Assembly (NCBI RefSeq): GCF_042477335.2
Contig: NC_091255.1
Span: 30,048,501-30,112,500, forward strand
Source of the DNA: Ovis canadensis
Taxonomy: Eukaryota; Chordata; Mammalia; Artiodactyla; Bovidae
Direction: 5' to 3'
Length of the DNA stretch: 64,000 nucleotides
A program made the position numbers and the translations under genes. Under the pieces are notes generated by a model, which made no database searches, had not been told where the DNA came from, and saw only the letters and a program-made list of their open reading frames with translations. Shown here one piece after another: positions 1 to 12,200 of this stretch (positions within the stretch are counted from its first letter, which is position 1; each line of letters starts with the position of its first letter).

Positions 1-611
1 GTGAGGCTGCAGGAGTGCGTTGGCAGGAAGAGGCTTCCAAAGAGAGTGAAAATGGTAGAAAAGGAAATATTTGATTAAAGGTTAACATGCCCCCTGGGGC
101 TGCTTTGATTTGGATTATTGTAAAAGTGCACAGAGTAATGATTAAGTACTCCCTGGGGTAGCGGGGGGAGGTGGTCTCTGTACAGAGTTGGGGCTTTGCT
201 TCTGATGAGTTGCAGCTGGTGTGTAAGAGGCACATGAAACCAAATGGGCATGGAAGAGAAGAGATGCTCAAAGGACCACAGTGACTATACTAAATTCATC
301 ATCCTCACCTAAGCCCGAGCCTTCTCCTGTCCTCTTCCTCAGTGAAAGCTCGCAAGTTGCTTTGGCCATAACCTGAAGTCAGCCTACAGCTTCTCTTTCG
401 GCCACCTTCTCTTTCCTGTCTACGTTCTCTCCTAAAGGTCTTTCAAATCCATTTCCTCCTTTCCATCTCCACTGGCACTGCCCTCAAGGGTTCAGAGCCT
501 AATCATGTCTTTTTGGATTATATCTTCTTTACAGGTTTCTCAGCCTCAAGTCTTAGGCCTTCCACTTCATTCGCCACTGTTACTGTTATTTTTTTTTTTT
601 TAAGGAGCTCT
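1..611. other. Upstream intergenic flank, nothing recognised
   Basis: No exon-like open frame with splice sites and no clear repeat family was recognised here. The small open frames on both strands lack conserved protein signatures. Confidence 0.5.
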
Positions 612-715
612 TTATTCTTGCCTGGAGAATTCCATGGACAGAGGATCCTGGTGGGCTTGCAGTCCATGGGGTTGCAAAGAGTCAGACATGACTGAGCAAA
701 TAACACCTTCACTTT
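612..715 (+). mobile_element. Bov-A/Bov-tA SINE, 3' half
   Basis: Shows the typical TTCTTGCCTGGAGAATTCCA start and a GTCAGACATGACTGAGC tail of the ruminant SINE. The tRNA-derived head is missing. Confidence 0.85.
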
Positions 716-720
716 ATTTT

Positions 721-876
721 TTATTAATTTATTTTTGGCTGCGCTGGGTCCTTGTCCTGGCGCATGGGTTTAGCTACCCTGTAGGGTGTGGGATCTTAGT
801 TCCCTGACCAGGGATCATACTTGCGTCCCTTGTGTTGGAAGGTGGATTCTTAACCACTGGATTGCCAGGGATGTCC
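721..876 (-). mobile_element. CHR-type tRNA-derived SINE
   Basis: Reads in reverse: a 'ttggctgcgctgggtc' tail, then 'gaccagggatcatac' (B-box region), then 'aaccactggattgccaggg', the complement of the SINE head. Typical cetartiodactyl family. Confidence 0.8.
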
Positions 877-879
877 TGG

Positions 880-1290
880 GATTTTTCTAAACTAGCTTAA
901 CATCTGTCAGTGGCTCTCCATGGTCTTATGGATCAAGTGCTCCCCAGAGCCCAGCTTGTGAAGCTGTTTGAGTTCTGATTCTGCTTCTCTGGTTTGTGTC
1001 CTCCATACCCGTGAGCTCCTTCACAATCCTGACCTGTATGCAGTTCCTAGGATGTGCAGTATTTGCTCATAAGTTTTCAGTGTTTGCTCCTCCTTGTGCC
1101 CAGAATACCTACCCACTTCCTCTCCTAATTTCTCTCCTCCTATGCTCCTCCCTCCTTGGGCTGAATGAAGTTTCCTACATCCCTAATTATAAACTTACTA
1201 CAAACTGTATCCAGTCTCTGAGCAGAGTGAACTGCTTCCCAGCACCATAGCTGTGGCACACAATAGTTGCTCAATAAATACTTCATACAT
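880..1290 (+). mobile_element. Ancient L2-like LINE fragment
   Basis: Resembles the L2 3' region (the 'gtggctctccatgg' block, 'tttgctcctccttgtgcccagaat', then 'ttgctcaataaata'). Strongly diverged, so edges are approximate. Confidence 0.5.
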
Positions 1291-2340
1291 AACCAACTAA
1301 CTCTACTAATCACATTAGGGTTCAATCATAGTTCAAGGAAGGAGCCTGGAAACGCCTGGCTTTGAAAGAAGGAACTACAACAGTTATTGCAATTATGTTC
1401 TTTGATGGGTAAAATTTCACACTTGATAAAAGAATTAGGAGGTTTTGTGCTTCTTCAAGCTAAAGTGATTTAAGCCTACTTCAAAGACCAGTTTAAAGGC
1501 CTCTTCTCTAGATGATAACACATTGTATTTGCCAGCTTTAAGGCATTTTGGAATTATTCTCACCAAGCAAATGTTTCCAGAAATGTCATACCTACTGCTT
1601 TTGAAATGTCACTCTAAGGCCACAGTTAAACAAGTAACTCGCTCAGGAGAAGTGTGAAAGGTGGGCAAGTGAACCATGAAATGAATTCGCCTACAGGGCT
1701 GAGACCAGCCCACACTGGAACCTGTGGCAGTGAAATAAACTGGGGTAACACCAGGAAAATAAATCCATCAACACAAAGAGAGCCTATTACATAGAAGATT
1801 TTCACTAGACATAAAGGAGACATCTTCTTTCAACATAATGACTAAAAACTGGAAAAGAGGTAGTGAACCCCTCTGCCTCTCTAAATGATCCAGTCCCTTC
1901 AAACGCTGACTGGCGGGGCGCTGGGCTCAAGTTGGCAGACCCTCTCCGACGGGAAGGGTGCACGGTGGGAAGGGCTGCGACGTCTTCTGTCTCTTCTAAG
2001 GTAGATTCTTTCGAACCTTTGAGGGTTTTTTTCAAGTTCTTTGATTCTTTTCGAACCTTTTGATTCTTTCTATTCTCGGTTCTAAGCGTTAAAGCGCAGC
2101 TGGGGAAAGCTGCAACAAAGATGGGAAGGAAGCCGGTGATAGTAGTCAGAGGAAAAGGGGTGACAATGAAGGGATAACCCATAAAAAAGAGAACGAGTGA
2201 GTAGAGGAGAAGCGGAGCAAAAGCAGAAAAGGAAACGGGGTGGAGGGAGAGAGAGAGAGACAGGAACCCTGACAGAAGAGGAGAGTGACCAAACTACCCA
2301 GACAGAAGGAAGGCACGCCCAGAGGGGGGAATCTGCTGCT
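1291..2340. other. CPD upstream flank
   Basis: No gene recognised. It contains a purine-rich GA tract (2245-2263) and the direct repeat at 2004-2063. Minus-strand open frames here show no known domain. Confidence 0.5.
2004..2063 (+). repeat. Imperfect direct repeat upstream of the promoter
   Basis: Two near-identical copies containing a TTCGAACCTTT core occur at 2004-2022 and 2043-2063. The second has an extra T in two runs. Function is unknown. Confidence 0.6.
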
Positions 2341-2412
2341 TTAAGGACGGCCCCGCCCACGGAGTGACGCGGCGGCAGGCCCGCCCACCATTGGCTGCGG
2401 CCGGAGGGCGGG

Positions 2413-2493
2413 ATGGGGTTGCTAGGAGCGGAGGGGATCCGGCGGGCCCCGGCCTCCCGGAGCGCGGAGCCGGGGGAACGGAGCCGGGGTTAG
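2413..2493 (+). promoter_or_regulatory. Candidate upstream ORF (26 codons) in the CPD 5' leader
   Basis: An ATG at 2413 with G at -3 and G at +4 opens a 26-codon frame that stops at TAG 2491-2493, 15 nt before the CPD ATG. If transcription starts upstream of 2413, ribosomes would meet this frame first. Whether it lies in the mRNA is not known. Confidence 0.4.
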
Positions 2494-2508
2494 CGGAGCT
2501 GCTGGAAG

Positions 2509-3254
2509 ATGGCGAGTGGCTGGGACGCGCGGCCGCCCTGGCGGCCCGGGCGCCTCCCGCTGCTGCTGTGTCTACTGCTGCTGCTGCAGCTGCTGCGGAG
2601 CCCGGCCCGGGCCGCGCACATCAAGAAGGCGGAGGCGACCACGACGACGACGACCAGCGCGGGCGCCGAGGAGGACGAGGGCCAGTTTGACCGCTACTAC
2701 CACGAAGAGGAGCTGGGCTCGGCGCTGAGGGAGGCGGCGGCCGCGGGGCCCCCGGGGCTGGCCCGCCTCTTCAGCATCGGCAGCTCGGTGGAGGGCCGGC
2801 CGCTGTGGGTGCTGCGCCTCACGGCCGGCCTGGGGCCACCGCCTCCTGACGGCGACCCGGGGCCCGACGCGGCGGGGCCGCTCCTGCCTGGCCGGCCGCA
2901 GGTGAAGCTGGTGGGCAACATGCACGGGGACGAGACCGTGTCGCGCCAGGTGCTCGTCTACCTGGCCCGCGAGCTGGCGGCCGGCTACCGCCGCGGGGAT
3001 CCGCGCCTGGTCCGCCTGCTCAACACCACCGACGTGTACGTGCTGCCCAGCCTCAACCCCGACGGCTTTGAGCGCGCCCGCGAGGGTGACTGCGGCCTCG
3101 GCGACAGCGGCCCTCCCGGGGCCAGCGGCCGCGACAACAGCCGCGGCCGCGACCTCAACCGCAGCTTCCCCGACCAGTTCAGCACTGGCGAGCCCCCGTC
3201 CCTGGACGACGTGCCCGAGGTGCGCGCCCTGATCGAGTGGATCCGCAGAAACAA
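2509..3254 (+). CDS. CPD: CPD exon 1: signal peptide and first half of peptidase domain I
   Basis: Encodes residues 1-248 plus two bases of K249. The ATG at 2509 has A at -3 and G at +4, a strong context. It is followed by a Leu-rich signal peptide (hydrophobic core about residues 17-30), then a short low-complexity linker with six Thr (residues 44-49) and an acidic patch. Domain I shows the first two zinc ligands in NMHGDE (H139, E142), SLNPDGFE at 181-188, and the substrate-binding DLNR (215-218) in a [17 protein letters not shown] context. N-glycosylation sequons occur at N172 and N217. The donor is gtgagt at 3255. The exon is very GC-rich because it lies inside the CpG island. Confidence 0.97.
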
Positions 3255-6200
3255 GTGAGTACCGCCCTCCCTCCACCCACCTCCCCATCCACGCATCCCT
3301 CCAGGGCACAGTCTGGGTCCCTCACTCCGCAGGCGTTCAAACAGTGCTCGCAGGCCTAAGGGACTGGAGTAGAGAGGGCGGAGGGCAACACCCCATAAGG
3401 GGAACTAGGGCCCAGGCCGCTTAGCCTCTGTCCTCAAGATAATTGTCGGAGAAGCGCTGCCTGGAGGATGTCATTTATTCAAATAATGCAGAGAGCTGCC
3501 GTTTGGCTGGAGGGGAGACTCCTTTATGGCTTTCTGGTCCCTGTTCTCACAGGACAGTAGAATAAGCGATGGAAGAGACCTTCAGGATGACCTCGGTCAG
3601 CTCGCTTATTTTATAGATAAACTGACAAAATTGCGGTTATGTCATGACTACAGGCACTGTGCTAAACCCCGTGGACTGCATGATCTCAGTTTATGTTGGA
3701 CACAACCTGATGAGACAGGCAGCATTCTCATTCTTGTTTTGCGTGTGGGGGAAATCGAGAGTCAGATTGCAAATAATTTACATAGTATGAAAATCATTTA
3801 CATATTACAGAAGTAGTTGGAACTGGACTCAGGCATTTAGTCAGTGTTCTGAGCCCTGGAGGGAGTGTGTAGCCTACAGATGACACCCGTGGGGTCTTTC
3901 TCTTGGTTATTTGATAAAAACTGATTCTCTTCCAGTCTTTGCTTCTGACTCAGCTGTGGAGCCTATAGACATGGCTGGCCAGAGAACTCCTCCAGATCTG
4001 GAACCTTCACCTGGGAGCAGCCTCATTTTAGACTCTGAAAGGTTTCTGATTCCATTTATGCACATTATTAGTGGACCAGAGTCCAATGGCTAATTGTCAC
4101 ACTTATACACAACACACACAAACACACCTTAGGTGTTAGTAAGTGCCACGTGGGATTTAAAATATTAAAAGAAGCATGAGGACCTCAAGAAATAGGTGTA
4201 TGACATGAGACTATGCTAAATATAGAGGAGGTGTGTTTATGTACCCAGTTAAGCTTTATGGGAATTGCTCCTACTGACAAAACGTGTGGGCTGCTATAAT
4301 AGGGGTCATCTCTGTGAAAGAGGGAGAACTTGAGTCTTAAGAGATGCGTAGGATTTTCGGCAAAAAGGAGGAGAGGAATAGAGGAAGAGGGAACTTACGG
4401 AATCATGTCCAAAGTGACCAGGCACCTCTTCCCTTTCTCAGCTATTGGCTTTGCCAACATATCCTCTTTTTTTGTGTCTTCCTAAGACTTGTAGAGGATT
4501 TCCTTGGTGGCTCAGCGGTAAAAATCTGCCTGCCAATGCAGGAGACATGGGTTCGATCCCTGGGTGGGGACGATCCCCTGGAGAAGGGAATGGCTACCCA
4601 CTCCAGTATTCCTGCCTGGGAAATCCCATGGATGGAAGGAGCCTGGGCTATAGCCCATGGGGTTGCAGAAGAGTGGGACACAATTTAGTGACCGAAGAAC
4701 AAGGACATAGGCTTGTGGAGCAATTAAGCTTTCTATCCTGATCTGAAGATTTCTAAGTGACAAATAAAAGCAATAATGAACTCAGGCGTTTTCCTGTAGG
4801 ACTTAGAATCATCTCTTCTACAAGATTCAGTATGTAGCAGACCTTGAAAAAGTCATGGACATTAGGACAATTCTAGATTCGTTTTCTCTCCCCACCTTTC
4901 ACTTTACTCCTTCTGAGAGGAGTAGGCATTAATCCCTGGAAGGCATTAACTTCACATACACTTTCTGGGAAGGTTTTTCTTTTAAAGATAATAATGTCAG
5001 GCTCTCTGAACAGTTGCATAAGAAGTGTGACTTTAAGCAATGCAAACAGTCTAAAATGCTCCATCATGACCTTTACAAGGATATAAATTCTGTGACTAGA
5101 TATTTCTGTTCAGTATTAGTTCTGCTGTGACCAAAAATAAAAATAAGCTCTGTCTTGGTGCAAGTCACCTTGAGACTATACTGAAAGCTTTGAACTTTAA
5201 ATTTAGAAGCAAAAATGTGCTCTCTGGACAACTCTTTCACATCACCAGTATTTAATGATTACAAGGTATGGTCCAGGCTGGGTAGTTCAATGGTAGGAGC
5301 TTGTGAAGATTTGAAAAGCTCATCTGTGACGGTTGGTATTACACAAAAAGTTGCTCTCTTTTGTGGCTATGGACTACCCTAGTCATATCCTCCCTCTTTT
5401 CAAATGTAACTCTAAATCAGAAGGAAAAGTAGGTGAGTATTTAGGGTAAAAGTATACCCGTCCATCCTCAGTCATAAGTAACTCAAAATGAGTATTATTT
5501 AATGGGTATTCAGTAACAAGGGATATGTGAATAAAGTAAAAAACAAGCACACGCATAATCTGAGATTGATTCTTAAATATAGAGTCAGCTTTATGGAGAG
5601 GAAATTCTAAAACCACAGACAGTATAGGGAAAGTACCTTTTTCAGTGTATTCTGTGAAGTAAACCATTTGCAAAATTTCTCGATATACTAGTCACCCAGC
5701 TGTATTAGAAATAGATTTTTTGGTCATTGTTGCTTTGGATATGTAAAATTTAAAAACTCATTTTCTCCTGCTTAGGAAAGTGAAGTTTATTTTCTTTGTT
5801 TCACTTTATACTTCACCCATTCAGTGATTTTGAACTGTTGACAGTTGACTCATATGCTTAGGAAAATATATAAGATTTTAACTCCATCATTAAAATATTT
5901 TATAGTTTACTTGGCCCTCATATTTTTGGCACACTTCTTTACTTAAATATAGCTGCTTAGACTTTAGTAGATTGTGCAAAAATGATTTTTTTGGGTATGT
6001 TTGTGAAAAGCATTGTATTATTGGGGTGAGTACAGTTCCCTGAAACCTTTAGAATTTAGTTTATCAGACATCAAGTTTTCTTAATTTTTTACAGGTATTT
6101 ACAGATTTATCTGGGGACCATAACAGAATTAACTTAGAGATGGATTTTTTAATATCTATAGACTTGTTTATAATTTTTATGATATATTAAGCAGCTACTT

Positions 6201-9200
6201 TAAATCTTCTGCAAGAAATGATATATGGTATTGAAGTCAAGTGTGAGAAACACTTAAGAGAACTGATTTGAATGGAAACTAAAATACCCTTCAAATAAAA
6301 TTGGATTGATATCAAAGTTGGTTTGACAAAGACTAAAAGCAATAATCTTATAGCCACTATAGTAGATATCACTTTCTCTTGAAATTGTCCTTACTAGAGT
6401 GGCACTGGTACTTTTAAAGCTATGTACGTAGAGTAAGGAAAATCTAATAATTCATCACTGGAGTAGATTGCAAATATTTCATTGTTCTAAAGGTATTCAG
6501 TTAGGCTACTATAATAGTATTTCTGAGAAGTGTTAGAAGAAATGACAAAGTGAGAAACAGCTTTTAGCAGAGAATCTTGGAATTTAAAGTCTTAATTGAA
6601 AATATATAGTTAAAATAGCATGCTTCACTTACTTAGAATATTCAGTTATCCACTTTTTTCCCACTAAAATACAAATGCCATGAGGGAATCTTTGTATTTG
6701 TTTCTTCTCTGATGTATTCCCTAGTGTCTAGAACATTTGGCTTATAGTTGACACTCAAGAAAATTTGTTGCTGAATGGATTGCCTGGGCTGGGCTGGCCT
6801 TCTTATAACTTTCCCCAAGTCATTGCTGAGGGGAAAAGTACTTAAATTATTTAAAGCATAGAAGCCAAAAAGTAAATAGTTAATACCTTGCTATGGAGGA
6901 GGGTTGGGTAAGGTGGAGTTAGAGTGTTAGAATATACACTTAGTTTTTGCTTCTGTATCATTCTTTCTGACATTGGAAGTTGGGGCTGGATTGATAGTCT
7001 GTAAGGCAGTGATTCCCTGAGCAGGATGCAAATATCTCCAAAGAAAGGAACATTTGTTGAGCAGATGCTTGAAAGCAGTCATTGTGCTGGAAGACATTGT
7101 ACGTGTATTACCTTATTTAATTCTCGTAACCACCCTGGGAAGCAGGTAGCATTAATCCCCGTTGAGCAGATGCTTGAAAGCAGTCATTGTGCTGGAAGAC
7201 ATTGTACGTGTATTACCTTATTTAATTCTCGTAACCACCCTGGGAAGCAGGTAGCATTAATCCCCATTTTACAGGTGAGAGAAAAACTAGGGTTCAATGG
7301 ATTTAGAGGCAGCAACTTTACCTGACCATGTTAGTAGTGAGGGAAACAAAATGCTCTTACCCATATTTGCCTGGTTTCGGAGCCTCTGCTATTGCCACGA
7401 CACCAAATGGTCTTCTCCTCTGGTGTCTGGAATTGTGCTAACTGTAATTATATTAGTTATTAAACTCAACTTTTTTCATAGTCTGTTCTGGTATTTATTC
7501 ACTGTCTTTATCAGCTCATTTCTGTCTTCTGAGGACAGATTCTGTGTTATAAGTAACTTTTATTGTTTGAGGTCCTCTGGGAGGTACTAATCATATTTAA
7601 CTTTTCAAATTAAACATATCATAGACTTAATTCTCTTTCAAGCATATAAAATGTTATAGATCAACCCCCTTTAGAATTTCTGTAGGTCAGTTTCTTTCAC
7701 TCACAAAAAGGCAGAAGCAAAAAATCCAATTTCAACTGCAAAAAGTGTTTAATCTCCAGCCATAGAAACAGGTTGAGCTGTTACATGAGTGGAAAATGTA
7801 TAAATAGGGCTGCAGCATGTTTTTGCCTTTAGCTTTTACCATAAAAGGAGTTCTTCAGTATTTCTGTATCTATAAATGTGACTGGATTGTAAGTGGGTTC
7901 ACTTAAAAGTAAAAAACATAACAAAAATTAAAATTTTCTTTTTATAGAAGCAGCCTTATCTTCATGTCAGTTTATTTTTTAATGGCCCAACCAGGAACCT
8001 TGGTCCTAAAAAGAGAGCTGCTTTTACAGTGATACAATGTTCTGTATTGTTTTTCTCTGAAAGCAAATCTCTGTGTCAGGTCTCTCCCCCAGCCCCACCA
8101 CCAATCTTCTCAACTATGGTGTCTCTCTCGAAAATGCAAGTTTAGTGTATTGTGAAACTGGAATGAGGCAAAACACATCCTGTTTTAATTTATTTGTCTC
8201 CGAATCTCAAAAATTCTCTCTGGACAGTAATATAAAAAGCATGAAACTTATTAACCCAACTCGTGTATTCAACAAATATTTATTTATGTAAGCCACACTT
8301 TCTATGAGATTGACACATTATGAAGTACACAAATTAGATTGAACTCGATGAAATTGTCATTTTTGTAGGTCAAAACATGGTTGAATATTGGCAAGTTCAT
8401 ATTCAACCTAATCGAGGTCCCTGAATAAGACATCTCCTAAAACATTAATTTCTACTGTGTTATTAAGCTATGTGTTTTCAATGATTGGAAAATTCTTTAA
8501 AGTTATTTGAATTTCACTTCAGTTCAGTTCAGTCGCTCAGTCGTGTCCGACTCTTTGCGACCCCTTGAATTGCGGCACGCCAGGCCTCCCTGTCCATCAC
8601 CAACTCTCCTGGAGTTCACTCAGACTCACGTCCATTGAGTCAGTGATGCCATCCAGCCATCTCATCCTCTGACGTCCCCTTCTCCTCCTGCCCCCAATCC
8701 CTCCCAGCATCAGAGTCTTTTCCAGTGAATCAATTCTTCGCATGAGGTGGCCATTTGAAGTTAAGGAATTGTAAAAACTGCTTGAAATTTGTTGAATGGA
8801 TAATGCTTTCTTTCCATTTTCCTTCTATGTTGTTTGGTCAAATTATAACTGTTGGTAGAATTGTCTTCTAGATCTCAAGAGGAATATCTAAGTTCGTTGA
8901 TAAAAGATGTAGAATTTTAAAATATATGTTTTCTGTGCCTTTTAAAAAGTGATATGTGATTTTTATTTTCCAAGGTTTGTGCTTTCCGGAAACCTGCATG
9001 GTGGCTCGGTGGTAGCAAGCTATCCCTTTGATGATTCTCCAGAACATAAGGCCACTGGAGTCTATAGCAAAACTTCAGATGATGAAGTATTTAGATATCT
9101 GGCAAAAGCCTATGCTTCAAACCATCCCATAATGAAAACTGGTGCCCCTCATTGTCCTGGAGATGAAGATGAAACTTTTAAAGATGGGATCACAAATGGT

Positions 9201-12200
9201 GCGCACTGGTATGATGTGGAAGGTATGTAAAGCCCTGAATTTGCTATATTTTCCTCCTTGTTCATTTAACTTTTCTGAGCATACTCTGGGTGGAAAAGAG
9301 CAAATAAACTTCAAGGAATTATGATTTTTTTTTTAATCTTGAAAATTTCAAACCCACAGTAAAATTGAAAGAAAACTCCATGAACACACTTGTATGTTTT
9401 GTCCAGTCACTAAGTCATGTCAGACTCTCTGTGACCCTGTGGACTGTAGCCCGCCAGGCTCCTCTGTCCCGCCAGGCTCCTCTGTCCCGCCAGGCTCCTC
9501 TGTCCTTGGGATTTCCCAGGCAAGAATACTGGAGTGGGTTACCATTTTCTTCTCCAGGGGCTCTTCCTGGACCAGGGATCGAACCCACACCTTGTACATT
9601 GGCAGGAAGATTCTTTACCACTGAGCCACCAGGAAAGCCCGAACACCTGTATATCCTTTATTTAAATTCACCAACAGTTATCTTACCACAAATATTGCTC
9701 CTCTCCCTACACACACACACACACACACTCACTCTCTCTCTCTCTCTCTCTCTGTCAGATGATTGTAGTTGAGAAATCCACAGTAACTCAGTGCTGTCAC
9801 CCCACATCTGTTTGCATGTAACTCAGCTTCCCTGTATTACCCCCCCACATACCCCACACAGCTCCTTTTCTTCCTGATCCGATGCAGTCAAGGCTCCAGC
9901 ATTTTGCATGCGCCTCTTGTGTTTTTCAGTTTCCCCCATCTAAAACAGTCATGCTAACAGTCTCTTTTCTTAATGATGGTGCATCTTTTGAAGTGTCCAG
10001 GCCAGCTGTCCCACAGAACAGCCCATATTCTAGATTTTGTCTATTTCTTCATGATAAGATTTTCAGGTCCAAATTTCCAGCAAGACCATTACACTGATCC
10101 CACGAAGAGGCACATAAAATCAGTCAGCTTGAATTGTTTACCATTTCTCTTTAAGTGGTATAAAAACAGCTATTGTTCTTTTTAAACTTTTGGTATCCTT
10201 TGAAGGACAACTGTTTGTTTTTATGCACAGGCTTAGACAATTTAATTAAGAGTAATCAGAAGAAACAGTCAATCCATGAAAATGTGATCAGTGTAAAACT
10301 TTTTTCTCTTCTTAGAATCTACCCATGGTGAATGCCTTAGGTCAAGAGTCCTTAACCTCCAAAATCTAATGCCTGATGATTTGAAATGGAGTTGATAGAA
10401 TAATAATAATAGAAAAAAATGCACAATAAGCATAATGTGCTTGAATCATCCCACAACCATTCCCCCGACCCTCCATGGGAAAATTGTCTTCCACAAGACC
10501 GGTACCTGGTGTCAAAAAGGTTGGGGACTGCTGCCTTGGGTTTTCGCTTACCCTATTATTTTTATTGGCAGTCAGCCACATTATAAAGTATCTTATGACA
10601 TTTCTCTTAATGTGCCTTCTTTAAAATATCTGAATAACTCTGAATTTTTATGTCAAGCCAAGAATACCCAAATTGAGTACTAAGTTTCAGGACTTGATAC
10701 TTTCTATAGTTTTCTGATTCTCCTATAGTTTCTACCCATGTTTCTTATGTATAACTAGTGAGTTGAGCTATTTAGAAAGGGGTATGAAATATATAGAAGC
10801 CAAACTTTCTGCCTGTAACAATTAGAGGTGGTTTGAAAACCATTAATAAATTTTAAAGATAAGGGATATACTTTAATGTTTACTTTCATTTCAGTCTTTA
10901 GCAAATATTAATATATTTATTTTTAAGACTCTGCAGGTCTTGCTGAGTCTTAGTTCTTTGACCAGGGATTGAACCTACACCCTCCACAGTGAAAACTTGG
11001 AGTCTTAGCCACTGAATTGCTAGGGAATTCCCTTTAGCAAATATATGTAATAAAACCAGATTTCTTTTTTTAAAAAAATAGGGTGCAAAATCCTTTTTTT
11101 AAATATAAATTTATTTATTTTAATTGGAGGTTAATTACTTTACAATATTGTATTGGTTTTGCCATATATCAACATGAATCCGCCACAGGTATACACGTTC
11201 CCCATCCTGAAGCCCCCTCCCTCCTCCCTTCCTGTACCATCCCTCTGGGTCATCCCAGTGCACCAGCCCCAAGCATCCTGTATCATGCATTGAACCTGGA
11301 CTGGCGATTCGTTTCACATATGATATTATACATGTTTCAATGCCATTCTCCCAAGTCATCCCACCCTCGCCCTCTCCCAGAGTCCAAAAGACTGTTCTAT
11401 ACATCTGTGTCTCTTTTGCTGTCTCGCATACAGGGTTATCGTTACCATCTTTCTAAATTCCATATATATGGGTTAGTATACTGTATTGGTGTTTTTCTTT
11501 CTGGCTTACTTCACTCTGTATAATCGGTTCCAGTTTCGTCCACCTCATCAGAACTGATTCAAATGTATTCTTTTTAATGGCTGAGTAATACTCCATTGTG
11601 TATATGTACCACAGCTTTCTTATTGATTCATCTGCTGATGGACATCTAGGTTGTTTCCATGTCCTGGCTATTATAACCAGATTTATTGAACTAGTGGTTT
11701 TGTGATGTTGTCAAATTACTTCATTATTTGAGATCCTATCTAAAATAATGGACTAAAACTAATTTTTCCTTTTTGGAGAATGTTGTTAAAGGTTAGAAAA
11801 TAATTTCTAATTGACAGTTGCCTAAGGAAGATAAATACATGTGATACTATTTAAAAAGAAAGTGTGTTTCCTTCACAGTAAGTAAGATTATTTGGTTAAG
11901 CCAGGCAACAGGTTTTTCTGAGTCTTCCAGCATCTCAAGGAGCTCAGTTTTGCTGCTGCCGTTATTTTTTTACATAATTTATTTGGCTGCACTGAGTCTT
12001 AATTGCAGCACATGGGATCTAGTTTCCTGGCCAGGAATGGAACTCCAGCCCCTTGTATTGGGAGCTTGGGGTCTTAGCCACTGGACCACCAGGGAAGTCC
12101 CTATTCTTGTTTTTGTGAGCATCTACTTCTCTGCTGTTTTAGCTGGGTGGTCAGACATATTTTATGTTATTTCTACAATAACTAGCTTGTATCTCTTACT

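Larger units (their letters stand above)
2340..3300 (+). promoter_or_regulatory. CPD: CpG-island promoter and 5' region of CPD
   Basis: The sequence changes abruptly from ordinary composition to very GC- and CpG-rich at about 2340 and back after exon 1. Just upstream of the ATG are GC boxes at 2351-2360, 2379-2388 and 2406-2412, an inverted CCAAT box (ATTGG, 2390-2394) and a TGACGC half-CRE-like site near 2365. There is no TATA box in view. This is typical of a broadly expressed housekeeping promoter. The start site is inferred to lie roughly between 2400 and 2500; no transcript data are available. Confidence 0.8.

Noticed and set aside
2572..3309. 245-codon open frame on the minus strand across exon 1
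   Set aside because: It is the complement of the GC-rich CPD exon 1; high GC removes stop codons in all frames. The + strand carries the conserved protein.
3526..3816. Possible alternative first exon of CPD in intron 1
   Set aside because: The open frame overlaps a MIR-like repeat and has no donor joining in phase to exon 2; no support for coding.
7056..7265. CRISPR-like or other prokaryotic repeat systems
   Set aside because: Only two adjacent direct copies with no spacers, in mammalian intron DNA. No CRISPR array, operon or prokaryotic promoter is present anywhere in the window.
7026..7325. 99-codon frame with a repeated 35-residue unit
   Set aside because: It lies in a duplicated MIR-like segment; the repeat arises from a DNA duplication of 105 bp, not from a protein repeat.
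9365..9772. Open frames across Bov-tA SINEs, here and at many other sites
   Set aside because: The same peptide-like strings recur at every SINE copy on both strands; they are translation shadows of the repeat.
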